A DNA stretch of 64,000 nucleotides from Marinomonas alcarazii (GCF_003208215.1 NZ_QKLW01000008.1:1-64000), one strand, 5' to 3'; shown: positions 38,314 to 48,107, counted from the first letter of the stretch. The notes: generated by a model not told the origin, from the letters alone. Numbers and translations: made by a program.

Positions 38314-38591
38314 TTTTTGCCTCAATTGTCCAGACTACGCTGCCTTGTGGGCTAACGCTTATGTCTGTTTGAAAGTACCCTTGGTTGTTAAAGAGCTATT
38401 AGACACTGTTTAGACAGCATCTGAGTCATATCGACCAAAGGCACGAATATATGGGTTGTCTTGGGCGGCGATTATAGCAACATTTATTCTAGGTTTCTCG
38501 GCAAAGTTCTCTAAATATTCGCAAGAAAAAACAATTTTCAGGCATTTCAAAAAAAAAGCCTGAAAAAGCAATGACTCACGTTTCTTTATTT
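38314..38591. other. Gap between ribD and nusB
   Basis: This is where ribE, ribBA and ribH stand in many relatives. Only a terminator hairpin for ribD (38527-38566) is visible. No FMN riboswitch is seen. Confidence 0.6.
38527..38566 (-). terminator. Terminator-like hairpin after ribD
   Basis: TTTTCAGGC (38535-38543) pairs with GCCTGAAAA (38558-38566) around a 14-nt A-rich loop. On the minus strand TTGTTTTTT follows. Confidence 0.7.
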
Positions 38592-39764
38592 TTACAACTC
38601 TGCGTCAAAGTCACCTTCAAGGTCGTCTTCAAAATCATCTTCTAGATAACGTGGTTGATACACTAAACGCACATCTTGACCAACTTGGCGAACCGATTTA
38701 AGCGTCAAATCCACCGCCTCATCCATTTCATCTAAAGGTAATTTAAACAAAGGACGCGCACTGGAACCTAATAGCTTTGGTGCCATATAAACGACGATTT
38801 CATCTACCAGCCCCGCCGCTAAAAAGCCACCAGCCAATTCGGCACCCGCTTCTAACAAAACTTCGTTAATACCCGCATCGGCCAGCTGCTCCATCGCGTC
38901 TAATAAGTCGAGTCGCCCGTCTAAACCGCGTGGCGAAAAACGCACCGTCACGCCTTTTTTAGTCAGCGTGTCTAAGTGTTCTTCTTCTACTTCTTCTTCG
39001 ACCGAAAACACCCAAGCTTGATTCGTCGGGTAAAGAATTTTCGCTTCTGGAAGAATCGACAGCGCCGTATCCATTATGACTCGAATCGGTTGGCGCACGC
39101 TTTTTGGATCAGCTTCTTGACCCTCGTTATCAATACGAACCGTCATGCTTGGGTTATCAGCCAAAACCGAACCAATCCCCGTCACAATTGCATCACTTTG
39201 AGCACGTAGACGTTGTACATCAAGACGCGCAGCAGAGTCCGTAATCCATTGGCTTTCACCAGATTCCATTGCTGTGCGGCCATCCATGCTCATAGCCAGC
39301 TTTACTCGCACATAAGGAAGCCCTTCGCGCATGCGTTTGATAAAGCCAGGATTCAGCGCTTCGCATTCCGCCTCTAAAACCGGACCAATCACTTCGATGC
39401 CAGTTTTTTTGATTTTCAGTAAACCATTGCCAGACACTTCAGGATTCGGATCTTGCATACCATAAACAACGCGCGCAACACCCGCATTGATTAAAGCATC
39501 AGCACAAGGTGGCGTTTTACCTTGGTGACTGCAAGGCTCTAAGGTGACATAAGCCGTTGCACCCGCCACATCTTGTTTCGCGTCAGCTAAAGCATTCACT
39601 TCAGCGTGACCTTCTCCTGCTTTAACATGGAAGCCTTGGCCAATGATTTGCTGATCTTTAACCAAAACACAGCCAACACGTGGATTTGGGTGCGTGGTAT
39701 AAAGGCCTTTCTTTGCCAATTGAATGGCTTTCGCCATCCAATATTCGTGATGATAAACAGTCAT
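38592..39764 (-). CDS. ribD: Riboflavin biosynthesis deaminase/reductase
   Basis: A bifunctional enzyme that deaminates and then reduces the pyrimidine intermediate of riboflavin synthesis. The N-terminal deaminase domain (1-145) has HAEVNAL and [15 protein letters not shown], and the C-terminal reductase domain starts about [16 protein letters not shown]. The 390 residues end in an unusual acidic tail ([16 protein letters not shown]). Its ATG overlaps the nrdR stop codon (ATGA), so the two genes are translationally coupled. Confidence 0.95.
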   Translation of the reverse strand: MTVYHHEYWMAKAIQLAKKGLYTTHPNPRVGCVLVKDQQIIGQGFHVKAGEGHAEVNALADAKQDVAGATAYVTLEPCSHQGKTPPCADALINAGVARVVYGMQDPNPEVSGNGLLKIKKTGIEVIGPVLEAECEALNPGFIKRMREGLPYVRVKLAMSMDGRTAMESGESQWITDSAARLDVQRLRAQSDAIVTGIGSVLADNPSMTVRIDNEGQEADPKSVRQPIRVIMDTALSILPEAKILYPTNQAWVFSVEEEVEEEHLDTLTKKGVTVRFSPRGLDGRLDLLDAMEQLADAGINEVLLEAGAELAGGFLAAGLVDEIVVYMAPKLLGSSARPLFKLPLDEMDEAVDLTLKSVRQVGQDVRLVYQPRYLEDDFEDDLEGDFDAEL

Positions 39765-40273
39765 GCTTTGTCTTCTTTTTTAAGTTCTTGGGCGGCTTCT
39801 TTCGGCTCTGGAACAGAGGCGCTGTGATTTTCTAAACGGTCAATTTCCTCGCGAAACTCGCTAATGTCTTTGAAGCTTCTATACACAGAAGCAAAACGCA
39901 CATAGGCAACTTGGTCGAGACGTTTCAATTCCTCCATTACCGCTTCGCCAGTCCAACGAGAAGGCAGTTCTCGCTCGCCAGTCGCTTGCATTTTTTCTTT
40001 AATTCGGGTGATCGCAGTTTCTACCGCTTCAATGCTGACAGGACGTTTTTCAATGGCTTTAATAATGCCGTTGCGTAACTTATCCTCATCAAAAGACTCC
40101 CGACTTCCGTCACTTTTGATTAGTTTCGGCATTTGTAATTCAGCCACTTCAAAAGTGGTGAAGCGTTCTTGGCAATGACTGCAGGTACGACGGCGACGAA
40201 CCTGTGCGCCTTCAGAAACCAGACGAGAGTCCACTACTTTAGTATCTTGAGTTCCACAAAAAGGGCATCGCAT
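39761..40273 (-). CDS. nrdR: Transcriptional repressor NrdR
   Basis: NrdR represses ribonucleotide reductase genes in response to dATP/ATP. It has an N-terminal zinc ribbon ([17 protein letters not shown]...CSHCQERF) and an ATP-cone domain (about 49-139). At 170 residues it is about 20 longer than the E. coli protein because of a Glu/Lys/Ala-rich tail after residue 150. The ATG is at 40273. It is the first gene of an nrdR-ribD unit. Confidence 0.96.
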   Translation of the reverse strand: MRCPFCGTQDTKVVDSRLVSEGAQVRRRRTCSHCQERFTTFEVAELQMPKLIKSDGSRESFDEDKLRNGIIKAIEKRPVSIEAVETAITRIKEKMQATGERELPSRWTGEAVMEELKRLDQVAYVRFASVYRSFKDISEFREEIDRLENHSASVPEPKEAAQELKKEDKA

Positions 40274-40387
40274 GGTGCTTCCAATATCACTAATTTGGTG
40301 TAAGAATGCCTGAAATTAGGCCATCCATGATGGGTGAAATGATATCAACCTCGCCATAATATAGCTACCAAGCTACTGTGTGCGCTT

Positions 40388-40416
40388 CTCCCCTTTTTTT
40401 ACCTATAAAAGGGGTT
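40388..40416 (+). terminator. Hairpin in the leader of the EamA gene
   Basis: CCCCTTTT (40390-40397) pairs with AAAAGGGG (40407-40414), followed by TTTGTTT, 20 bp before the next start codon. It could be a terminator or attenuator; its role is unclear. Confidence 0.4.
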
Positions 40417-40433
40417 TGTTTATAAGGATTTAT

Positions 40434-41345
40434 ATGCCGTTCGCAGAATTATCGGGCTTGGTTGCCGCTTTGTGTTGGACTATTTCGAGCCTAATGGCCC
40501 CCAACTTAATTCAACGTTTTGGCACCATGCGCTTCAATACGGTTCGTATTGTCATTGCCAGCTCTATCCTCTTAGCAATTTGCCTAATCACCCAACGGTT
40601 CAATACCACGCTGTGGCAGCATGCTGAAATTATTATGCTGTCTGGGCTGCTAGGCATCTTTATTGGCGATACCATGCTGTTTACTGCGGTGCATCGCCTT
40701 GGTCCTCGACGCACTGGGGTGCTTTTCGCCACCAATGCGCCTATGTCGATTCTATTGGGTTGGCTATTCTTAGATGAAAACCTTTCTTTCAATCAGCTTT
40801 TCGCCTGCGGCTTGGTGCTTATCGGAGTCGTGATTGCCATTCTTTTTGGTCGTAGAGCTAGCCTCCACGCTTGGGAACAAACCAAGGGCAAATTAAGCAT
40901 AGGCATTTTACTCGCTCTTGGTGCTGCACTTGGACAAGCCTGTGGTGCACTGCTTAGCAAGCCAGCCTTAGTCGACGGCGCTGATCCTATTGCAGTATCG
41001 GCAATACGCGTCGGCACAGGCGCCCTAGCATTAGTGTTAGCGTATGGCTTGTTTTATAGACACAAACAGGCTGAAGATACGATCCCATTCGGCCAACTAA
41101 CGCGTTTCGATTTTATGAGGGTCGCCGCCCTCGCCACCATCGGCATGGTGATCGGCATGAGCGTCTTAGTTTGGGGCGTCGGCAACGCTAACGTCGGTAT
41201 CGTCACCACTCTGTCAGCCATTGTTCCGGTATTGATTCTCCCAGGCTTATGGATCACCACAGGCCAACGTCCTGCATTTGGCGCGTGGATTGGGGCTATT
41301 TTCGTTGTGACCGGAGCGGCTCTTCTCATTTTAGCCAGTAACTAA
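40434..41345 (+). CDS. EamA/DMT family transporter
   Basis: An inner-membrane protein of 303 residues with ten hydrophobic segments in two EamA repeats (about 4-140 and 155-300), the drug/metabolite transporter topology. The end of the first repeat carries the usual GPRRTGVLFATNAPMSILLGW. The substrate is unknown. I chose the ATG at 40434 with AAGGA 7 nt upstream; the in-frame GTG upstream lies within the leader hairpin. Confidence 0.85.
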   Translation: MPFAELSGLVAALCWTISSLMAPNLIQRFGTMRFNTVRIVIASSILLAICLITQRFNTTLWQHAEIIMLSGLLGIFIGDTMLFTAVHRLGPRRTGVLFATNAPMSILLGWLFLDENLSFNQLFACGLVLIGVVIAILFGRRASLHAWEQTKGKLSIGILLALGAALGQACGALLSKPALVDGADPIAVSAIRVGTGALALVLAYGLFYRHKQAEDTIPFGQLTRFDFMRVAALATIGMVIGMSVLVWGVGNANVGIVTTLSAIVPVLILPGLWITTGQRPAFGAWIGAIFVVTGAALLILASN

Positions 41346-41473
41346 AGCTCTCTCTTCTCCTTTTTATCTCTTCCATAGTTATAATGAAATTTAGCTTGAA
41401 ATAGAAAAGCTATAAGACATAAGATTAAGAAAAGTGTAATTTTATGTAAAAAATAATAAGGAAATAAGATCAC

Positions 41474-42325
41474 GTGAATATATTGAGACACATCGGAATG
41501 GTGGCTCTTATGCTTCATTCCCTGCAGGTAATAAGCGCTGAAACCATCAGAGTTAACAAGGTGGTAGGCGAGAAAGAAGAGCTGATGTTCAGTGTATTGA
41601 AGCTCGTTATGAGTAAGGTAGATCAAAATACCACCTTCATTCAAAATGACCAAGAGCTAAACACAGCGCGAGCTATTGGCGCCGTCGAGTCAAAAAAATT
41701 CGATGTGATGTGGGGTGGCTCCACCTCTACTTACGAAGATAAAATGCTCCCGATCCGAATTCCGGCACTAAAGGGGCTACTCGGACACCGAATCTTTATT
41801 ATTCGCGCCAGTGACCAAGAAAAATTCGACCAAATACATTCTTTAGAAGATTTAAAGAAACTCGATGCTGGCTTGGGCAAACTTTGGGGTGACACAAAGG
41901 TAATGAAATTAGCCAACATCCCGACCGTCACCACAATGAAATACCCTAACTTATTTTTAATGCTAGAAGGCGGCCGTTTCGATTACTTTCCCAGAGCGCT
42001 TCATGAACCTTGGGTAGAAGTAAAATCACGTCCAGAGCTGAACTTAGCCATTGAAAAACATCTCATGCTGATTTATCCATTCGCGCAATATTTCTATGTT
42101 GAAAAGTCCAACAAATCGCTGCACGACAAAATTTACAAAGGCTTTGAAATGGCTATCGCTGATGGCAGCTTTGACAAACTCTTCTTCAATCACCCGATGA
42201 TTAAAGATGTGTTAGAGCAGGCCAACTTAAAGCAGCGCAAAGTCATTCGTATCAAAAATGCCACAATGCATCCAGATACCCCCTTTGACCGCAAAGAATT
42301 TTGGCTAGATTTAGACAACCTTTAA
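41474..42325 (+). CDS. Periplasmic binding-protein-like protein
   Basis: A 283-residue secreted protein. A signal peptide (HIGMVALMLHSLQVISA) is followed by a family 3 binding-protein-like fold: TIRVNKVVGEKEELMFSVLKLVMSKV, FDVMWGGSTSTYEDKMLPIRIPAL and GRFDYFPRALHEPW. It has no ABC permease or ATPase next to it; the next gene is a chemoreceptor 54 bp downstream, so it may be a sensory ligand-binder or an orphan. The start is a GTG at 41474, after AAGGA. The leader contains AAAAATAATAAG, an AAN-triplet stretch that overlaps the ribosome site. Confidence 0.75.
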   Translation: MNILRHIGMVALMLHSLQVISAETIRVNKVVGEKEELMFSVLKLVMSKVDQNTTFIQNDQELNTARAIGAVESKKFDVMWGGSTSTYEDKMLPIRIPALKGLLGHRIFIIRASDQEKFDQIHSLEDLKKLDAGLGKLWGDTKVMKLANIPTVTTMKYPNLFLMLEGGRFDYFPRALHEPWVEVKSRPELNLAIEKHLMLIYPFAQYFYVEKSNKSLHDKIYKGFEMAIADGSFDKLFFNHPMIKDVLEQANLKQRKVIRIKNATMHPDTPFDRKEFWLDLDNL

Positions 42326-42379
42326 ACCAAAAATGTAACGACATATTCCTTACTCCCAAAGCAACGATACGAGATAGAA

Positions 42380-43876
42380 ATGAATTCAATCAAACAAAAA
42401 TCCATGCTTTTTCTTTCTACTGCCTCACTACTCGTGATGGTGATCATTTTTTCCAGTAGTTACATGTTGGCAAAAAATCATTTTGAAGAGGCATTAAACA
42501 AACAAATAAAAGGGTTAAACAACACCTTATCTATTGCGCTGCAAGAACCGATATTCTCTTATGATTCGAGTCTTATTGAGCGCATCATGTCTTCATTTAT
42601 GAATCTCCCTTTTGTTGACAGCATCAAAGCCTATGATCAAAGAGATAAACTACTAGGCACAGCGAAAGATGATCAAAGCACCAAAGCAGACTCCAAGGAC
42701 TTACGTGTCGATACAGTCAATATCGTTTGGAGTGACAACAGCGTTATAGGCCATCTTGAAGTGACCTACCGTATGGACAGCAACGCCAAGCTCTTATCGT
42801 CAATTCGCAATATGTTCCTTCTAATCGGCATCATTTTGATCCTCGTTTTACAGATTACTAACTGGTTTGTACTAACTCGTTATGTCGTCAACCCTATCAA
42901 AGTTGTCGCCAACGCTATGGCTGAAATCGCACAAGGTGGCGGTGACTTAACAAGACGCCTAAACATTCAGAGTAAAGATGAAGTGGGCGCACTTGCACAT
43001 GGTTTCGATACTTTTATTTCCAACCTTCATACCTTGGTACAAAAAATTGTTAATTCAAACAACGAGCTATCGCACTGCTCTCAAAGCATAAAATCCAATG
43101 CCAATGAAAACACCAAGTCCACTGAGCAACAGTTACTAGAGATTGAACAAGTCGCTACAGCACTTAATGAAATGTCATCAGCTACTCAAGAAGTCGCTAG
43201 AAACGCCAACGAAACGGCCGATAAAACCCAACGCTGTAACGAGCTGGCCCTCAAAGGCAATACCATTGTCAAAAATACCATCAATGATATTCACAACTTA
43301 GGCCAAGAAATTAATTCAACGTCTGAGAAAATCATTGAATTGAAAGACCAAAGTGCGCAAATCAACACGGTACTGGAAGTCATCAAAGGCGTTGCCGAAC
43401 AGACCAATTTACTGGCTCTTAACGCAGCAATAGAAGCCGCTCGTGCTGGTGAACAAGGTCGTGGGTTTGCGGTAGTGGCCGACGAGGTGCGTTCATTAGC
43501 GCAACGAACTCAAGATTCCACCACAGAAATTGAAGGCATCATTAACAATTTGCAGTCCGCTTCGGAAGGCGCTAGTAAGCTAATGCAATCAACCAGCGCA
43601 ACCCTGCAAAAAACCATTGATGAATCCAGCGGAGCCATCACAGCCCTTGATGACATTATTCAAGATATTGTCGTCATCAACGACATGAACGCTCAAGTAG
43701 CAACAGCGACCGAAGAGCAAAGCTCCGTTGCGTCTGAAGTGAGCGACAAAGTGCTGATCATTAATAATGCCACCATCGTGATCACGGACAATGCAGCAAG
43801 TATCGAACAACTAAGTGATCAACTCGACTCTCTTAGCTCCAGCATTAACAGTGATTTATCTAACTTTAAGCTTTAG
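42380..43876 (+). CDS. Methyl-accepting chemotaxis protein
   Basis: A 498-residue inner-membrane chemoreceptor. It has a membrane helix at about 8-30, a periplasmic sensor of about 110 residues (31-140), a second helix (about 143-165), a HAMP domain (about 168-220) with [12 protein letters not shown], and a long methylated coiled coil with the kinase-control hairpin tip [19 protein letters not shown] (about 355). The ligand is unknown. The adjacent binding-protein gene may act with it. A hairpin (43887-43921) follows. Confidence 0.92.
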   Translation: MNSIKQKSMLFLSTASLLVMVIIFSSSYMLAKNHFEEALNKQIKGLNNTLSIALQEPIFSYDSSLIERIMSSFMNLPFVDSIKAYDQRDKLLGTAKDDQSTKADSKDLRVDTVNIVWSDNSVIGHLEVTYRMDSNAKLLSSIRNMFLLIGIILILVLQITNWFVLTRYVVNPIKVVANAMAEIAQGGGDLTRRLNIQSKDEVGALAHGFDTFISNLHTLVQKIVNSNNELSHCSQSIKSNANENTKSTEQQLLEIEQVATALNEMSSATQEVARNANETADKTQRCNELALKGNTIVKNTINDIHNLGQEINSTSEKIIELKDQSAQINTVLEVIKGVAEQTNLLALNAAIEAARAGEQGRGFAVVADEVRSLAQRTQDSTTEIEGIINNLQSASEGASKLMQSTSATLQKTIDESSGAITALDDIIQDIVVINDMNAQVATATEEQSSVASEVSDKVLIINNATIVITDNAASIEQLSDQLDSLSSSINSDLSNFKL

Positions 43877-43886
43877 TAAAAAACAC

Positions 43887-43921
43887 AGTAAGAACCGCCA
43901 CGATAAATAGCGGTTCTTACT
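43887..43921. terminator. Hairpin after the chemoreceptor gene
   Basis: A 12-bp perfect stem (43887-43898 with 43910-43921) of AGTAAGAACCGC. The nearest T-run on the plus strand is about 12 nt further on, so it is a weak terminator on that strand; on the minus strand a T-run follows directly, but no minus gene is near. Confidence 0.6.
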
Positions 43922-44093
43922 CGCATCTGTATTTTTCCTAATCATCCCCTGTGCTATCCTTACCCCACTAATTGCATTTGGCTCTCCATCGATTTGCTCA
44001 GCTCTTTTGGCAACCCCGTGGAGTGTTTTAACGAAATTCATTCACGACGTTAAAAGTGCATGGATCTCCAATCATAGGATAAGTTGATTCTTT

Positions 44094-45755
44094 ATGGCTC
44101 AGTTTGTATACAGCATGAACCGCGTTGGGAAAATTGTTCCCCCGAAACGCGAGATTCTAAAAGACATTTCTCTTTCATTCTTCCCTGGCGCTAAGATCGG
44201 TGTATTGGGTCTTAACGGTTCTGGTAAATCGACTCTTCTACGCATCATGGCGGGTGTTGATACCGAGCATAACGGTGAAGCACGCCCAATGCCTGGCATC
44301 AAAATCGGCTACTTGGAACAAGAACCTCACCTTGACCCAGAAAAGAACGTCCGTGGCATTGTTGAAGAAGCCTTCACTGACGTTATCGAAGCCATGGCGC
44401 GTTTGGATGCCGTTTACGCAGAATACGCAGAACCAGATGCTGACTTTGATGCCCTAGCAAAAGAACAAGGCCAACTTGAAGCCTTGATCGAAGCAAAAGA
44501 AGGCCACAACCTAGAGCGCGCCCTTGAAGTCGCAGCCGATGCACTACGTCTTCCACCTTGGGATGCAAAAGTAGAGCATCTTTCTGGTGGTGAGCGTCGC
44601 CGTGTTGCCTTATGTCGTCTATTGCTTAACAAGCCAGACATGATTCTTCTAGACGAGCCAACCAACCATTTGGATGCGGAATCCGTTGCTTGGCTAGAAC
44701 GCTTCCTTAAAGATTACCCTGGCACCGTTGTGGCAATTACCCACGACCGTTACTTCCTAGATAACGCTGCTGGCTGGATTCTGGAATTGGACCGTGGCCA
44801 CGGTATTCCATACGAAGGCAACTACTCTTCTTGGTTAGAGCAGAAAAACGCTCGCCTAGAAACCGAAGCGAAGCAACAAGCCTCTCACCAAAAAGCCATT
44901 AAATCGGAACTTGAGTGGGTTCGCCAAAACGCCAAAGGCCGTCAGTCTAAATCCAAAGCTCGTTTGGCTCGATTCGAAGAAATGAACTCGCAAGAGTTCC
45001 AAGATCGTAACGAAACCAACGAATTGTACATTCCACCAGGACCACGTCTTGGTAACAAAGTCATCGAAATCGAAGGCGTTAGCAAAAGCTTCGAACACAA
45101 GATGCTACTAGAAGACTTCAACATGGTCGTGCCACAAGGCGCGATCGTCGGTGTGGTGGGTGGTAACGGTGCCGGTAAATCGACCCTATTCAAAATGATC
45201 GCGGGTATCGAACAACCTGATACAGGTACCGTCACCATAGGCGAAACGGTACAGCTGGCTTACGTAGACCAAATGCGTGAACTGGATGGTGACAAAACTG
45301 TATTTGAAGAAATCGCCGACGGCCAAGACATGATCACGGTTCACAACTACAAAGTACCGTCTCGTGCCTACATCGGCCGCTTTAACTTCAAAGGGTCTGA
45401 TCAACAAAAATTGGTTAAGCACTTGTCTGGTGGTGAGCGTAACCGTTTGCACCTTGCAAAACTGCTTAAAGAAGGCGGCAACGTATTGCTACTGGATGAG
45501 CCAACCAACGACCTTGACGTAGAAACTTTGCGTGCACTGGAAGACGCACTACTTGCCTTCCCAGGCGCCGCGATTGTTATTTCCCATGACCGTTGGTTCC
45601 TAGACCGTATCGCGACACACATCCTAGCGTACGAAGGCGACTCTAAAGCTGTCTTCTTCGAAGGTAACTACGCAGAATACGAAGCCGACTACAAAAAACG
45701 TACCGGCAACGAAGCCACACCAACGCGTATCAAATACAAACGTATTGATGCGTAA
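44094..45755 (+). CDS. ettA: Energy-dependent translational throttle protein (ABC-F)
   Basis: A soluble, ribosome-associated twin-ABC ATPase (553 residues; E. coli EttA is 555) that gates the first translation cycle according to ATP/ADP. It has two nucleotide-binding domains with Walker A GLNGSGKSTLLR and GGNGAGKSTLFK, signatures LSGGERRRVALCRLLL and LSGGERNRLHLAKLL, joined by the linker (about 245-300) rich in K and R (GRQSKSKARLARFEEM). The N-terminus MAQFVYSMNRVGK is typical. It has a strong terminator of its own. Confidence 0.95.
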   Translation: MAQFVYSMNRVGKIVPPKREILKDISLSFFPGAKIGVLGLNGSGKSTLLRIMAGVDTEHNGEARPMPGIKIGYLEQEPHLDPEKNVRGIVEEAFTDVIEAMARLDAVYAEYAEPDADFDALAKEQGQLEALIEAKEGHNLERALEVAADALRLPPWDAKVEHLSGGERRRVALCRLLLNKPDMILLDEPTNHLDAESVAWLERFLKDYPGTVVAITHDRYFLDNAAGWILELDRGHGIPYEGNYSSWLEQKNARLETEAKQQASHQKAIKSELEWVRQNAKGRQSKSKARLARFEEMNSQEFQDRNETNELYIPPGPRLGNKVIEIEGVSKSFEHKMLLEDFNMVVPQGAIVGVVGGNGAGKSTLFKMIAGIEQPDTGTVTIGETVQLAYVDQMRELDGDKTVFEEIADGQDMITVHNYKVPSRAYIGRFNFKGSDQQKLVKHLSGGERNRLHLAKLLKEGGNVLLLDEPTNDLDVETLRALEDALLAFPGAAIVISHDRWFLDRIATHILAYEGDSKAVFFEGNYAEYEADYKKRTGNEATPTRIKYKRIDA

Positions 45756-45787
45756 TTCTATTTAATAGGATTGGTTGGTTTGAATGG

Positions 45788-45820
45788 AAAACCGCTTATC
45801 GGAAGGTAAGCGGTTTTTTT
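45788..45820 (+). terminator. Intrinsic terminator of ettA
   Basis: An 11-12-bp stem with CCGCTTATC and GGTAAGCGG around a GGAA loop, followed by TTTTTTT. Its CCGCTTACC-type stem resembles the terminator at 48119-48147. Confidence 0.93.
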
Positions 45821-45831
45821 GTGTCTGATTA

Positions 45832-46734
45832 CTATGTATTAATCTCAAATGAAGATGCTCGAAAGACATCTGAAAATAAGGAAAGTGAACTTCTAATTGC
45901 AAGAACAGCCTCATACCGAGTTACTTTTTGCTCACCATATCGAACCTTCGCATCACACTGTATATTGTCGATTAGTTGTTTTGAGACATTTATTCCTATT
46001 TTTTCAAGATCACCTGAAAGATCAGAAAGAAAATGTATATGTTTAATCTTTACATTATGTTGCTTCAGCTTTGATTTTATAGTTTTTTCTGCAAACTGAA
46101 GTGCAGACCATTTTGCATTGTTGTAATCAGGGTATTTATAAAAAATGTTGTGAATCGCTGTATCATAATCATTCATTCCCTGTTCCATATATGGAACACC
46201 TTTTAAATCTCGTAAAAATTGCACTGAGTTCAAAGCAAACATATAGTCTTGAAAAATAATCTCTCGCTCTTCATCAGAAAGAGATAAGGCTACTTTTCTC
46301 GTTATGTTTTCCACATGCCAAAGAATATTAGTCGATGGGACTTTTTTTCCGTCATTTGCAACAACATACCTTTCAACTCTTTCAAGATCAGAGTCGATTG
46401 TAAAGTTATTCCTTCCATACACTAAAGGAAGCTCAACCTTCCAAGGCTCACCTTTGATAATAAGGATATAGCTACCAGGCCCCATATGTATTTTTGTTCG
46501 ATCACCATAAGTTTCTTCATACCAATTATGGACTTGAGTGAAAATAGCCTCATTTGAAAAATCATCTGGATCATTAAAATCTTCAGAAGTGATAGGAAAT
46601 ACACCCTTTGGATCAAGTTTGCCTGCTAAACTAGAAAAAGCATGCATTGGTCTTTGATGAAAGAGTAAGTTTCTATCACCAAGCTCTCGATCAATTTCAA
46701 CTATAAGCCTTTCAAATTCTTTTCTAGTCAGCAA
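45832..46734 (-). CDS. HEPN-like domain protein of unknown function
   Basis: A 300-residue, AT-rich gene of accessory character. The N-terminal half has no recognisable domain (MLTRKEFERLIVEIDREL, then HMGPGSYILIIKGEPWKVELP). The C-terminal third looks like a HEPN helical bundle: WSALQFAEKTIKSKLKQHN, then KIKHIHFLSDLSGDLEKIG, then KVRYGEQKVTRYEAVLAI. The RNase motif RxxxxH of toxin-type HEPNs is not seen. The TTG start at 46734 has AAGGA 6 nt upstream. It lies 64 bp downstream of the toxin-antitoxin pair, suggesting an accessory or defence role, but this is inference. Confidence 0.5.
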   Translation of the reverse strand: MLTRKEFERLIVEIDRELGDRNLLFHQRPMHAFSSLAGKLDPKGVFPITSEDFNDPDDFSNEAIFTQVHNWYEETYGDRTKIHMGPGSYILIIKGEPWKVELPLVYGRNNFTIDSDLERVERYVVANDGKKVPSTNILWHVENITRKVALSLSDEEREIIFQDYMFALNSVQFLRDLKGVPYMEQGMNDYDTAIHNIFYKYPDYNNAKWSALQFAEKTIKSKLKQHNVKIKHIHFLSDLSGDLEKIGINVSKQLIDNIQCDAKVRYGEQKVTRYEAVLAIRSSLSLFSDVFRASSFEINT

Positions 46735-46798
46735 AGTACTTCCTTATTTCATTGATTCCAAAAAAATCACATTATGTATTTCCAATATTTCACTACAG

Positions 46799-47101
46799 TT
46801 AAGCAATGGTCTCTATCCCCTTACGCTTCACAAGAGACAGCATTTTCAGCGCAGCGCCTCTAGGTTTACTTTCACCTTGCTCCCATTTTTTAACGAGCTT
46901 ATCGCTGACGTTAAGGTATTGAGCAAAAACAGGTTGGGAAAGGTTGTTGGCGAGTCTTAGTTTTTTGACTTGCTCAGGTGTGAAATCATGAATGGAGGTT
47001 AAGCATAAGGTATCAAACTGACGCATGGTGGTTTTATCAATCGCACCCGCCTTTTTAAGGCCTTTGGCTGTCTTGTGAACAGACTTTAAAATATCACTCA
47101 T
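46799..47101 (-). CDS. HigA-type antitoxin with XRE helix-turn-helix
   Basis: A 100-residue protein with a C-terminal Cro/C1 helix-turn-helix (VKKLRLANNLSQPVFAQYLN, VSDKLVKKWEQGESKP). It should bind and neutralise the toxin encoded just upstream and repress the operon. Its ATG lies inside the toxin gene's 3' end (8-nt overlap), with AAGGAG as ribosome site. The toxin-before-antitoxin order is that of higBA-type systems. Confidence 0.85.
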   Translation of the reverse strand: MSDILKSVHKTAKGLKKAGAIDKTTMRQFDTLCLTSIHDFTPEQVKKLRLANNLSQPVFAQYLNVSDKLVKKWEQGESKPRGAALKMLSLVKRKGIETIA

Positions 47102-47483
47102 GGCGATCTCCTTCTTGGCAATGCTCTACTTTGATTAACTCTTGTGAGGCTATCAAGTTTTCTAATTCAACTTGGCTAAAACTAATGAAGATTTGGGCTA
47201 GTTCCCTTAGCGCCATTTGCTCTTTTTTCGTGATGTTGGCTCGTTTATTTTTAGCAAAGGCATACAAGAAAAAGTACTTTTCACCAATGACAGCACCAAT
47301 AATCGTTCGATAGCTACCACTCTTACCCTTGCCCTCTGTTGCCACTCTCTTTTTATAGAGAGCGCCACCTAGGTCTGCATCAACTAATCCTCTCTGGATC
47401 TCATCACATGCTTCAATGAGATCCATATCAGACAAACGATCTTTTTTAGTTAAAGAACAAAACTCTTTCGTTTTATAAATCAA
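47094..47483 (-). CDS. HigB/RelE-type toxin
   Basis: A 129-residue putative mRNA interferase. It shows the RelE/HigB2 pattern: IYKTKEFCSLTKKDRLSD, LVDADLGGALYKKRVA, GKSGSYRTIIGAVIGEKYFFLYAFAKNKRANIT, then the C-terminal helix KKEQMALRELAQIFI. It begins with TTG at 47483, preceded by a perfect GGAGGG site 6 nt away. Toxin and antitoxin overlap by 8 nt and are thus translationally coupled. Confidence 0.85.
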   Translation of the reverse strand: MIYKTKEFCSLTKKDRLSDMDLIEACDEIQRGLVDADLGGALYKKRVATEGKGKSGSYRTIIGAVIGEKYFFLYAFAKNKRANITKKEQMALRELAQIFISFSQVELENLIASQELIKVEHCQEGDRHE

Positions 47484-47549
47484 AGTATACCCTCCTTGGG
47501 CAGTATTTCAACAATACTCAACACATCCTGTGCTTGTTTTATCTTGCCG

Positions 47550-47954
47550 CTAACTTAACTGTAGCACTTTCTTCGATGCTTCGGCCAAGAACCCAGAACG
47601 GGATTTGTACTTCGGATTAGCCGCCACCATTTTGTCGATTTTGGTAATGAGTAAATGTGGCAGTGTTACGTTAATTTTTTCGCTTTTACCAAGCAGTGGT
47701 GTGATATCTATATTCACCACAGCCCACACGCCATCGGCGTAGTCTGGGTTGTCTTTATGAACAGAGATTGGGCTGGCGGTTGGAATGTCTTCACCGTCTT
47801 CTAGCAAGAGTTCAAGGTGAGAAAAAATCGCTTCTTCAGCCATTTCTAGTGCTTCATCAAATGTATCGCCAGCCGAAAAACAGCCGGGCACATCTGGCAC
47901 AGTCACGCCATAACTAACGCCGTTATCGGTATGTAATACAATTGGATATTTCAT
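47550..47954 (-). CDS. Orphan HicB-type antitoxin
   Basis: A 134-residue HicB-fold protein. It has the partial RNase H-like domain MKYPIVLHTDNGVSYGVTVPDVPGCFSAGDTFDEAL and a C-terminal ribbon-helix-helix (EKINVTLPHLLITKIDKMV). No HicA (about 60 residues, dsRBD-like) is found in the gap upstream (47955-48174) or downstream, so it is solitary. I chose the ATG at 47954; the longer frame adds MALAEVRS, which is weakly supported. Solitary HicB proteins may act as repressors. Confidence 0.85.
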   Translation of the reverse strand: MKYPIVLHTDNGVSYGVTVPDVPGCFSAGDTFDEALEMAEEAIFSHLELLLEDGEDIPTASPISVHKDNPDYADGVWAVVNIDITPLLGKSEKINVTLPHLLITKIDKMVAANPKYKSRSGFLAEASKKVLQLS

Positions 47955-48107
47955 TGATCGTACCTCTGCTAAAGCCACTAATGAACTAGTTGAGCTGAGC
48001 TTGTTTTCAAAAATTTCAATAGGTTATTTTTTTGAACAAAACAAACCACAACTCCAATAACCCTTAAAATAAATAGCTATGACTTCGAGGAAAATAAAAA
48101 TCTCTAT

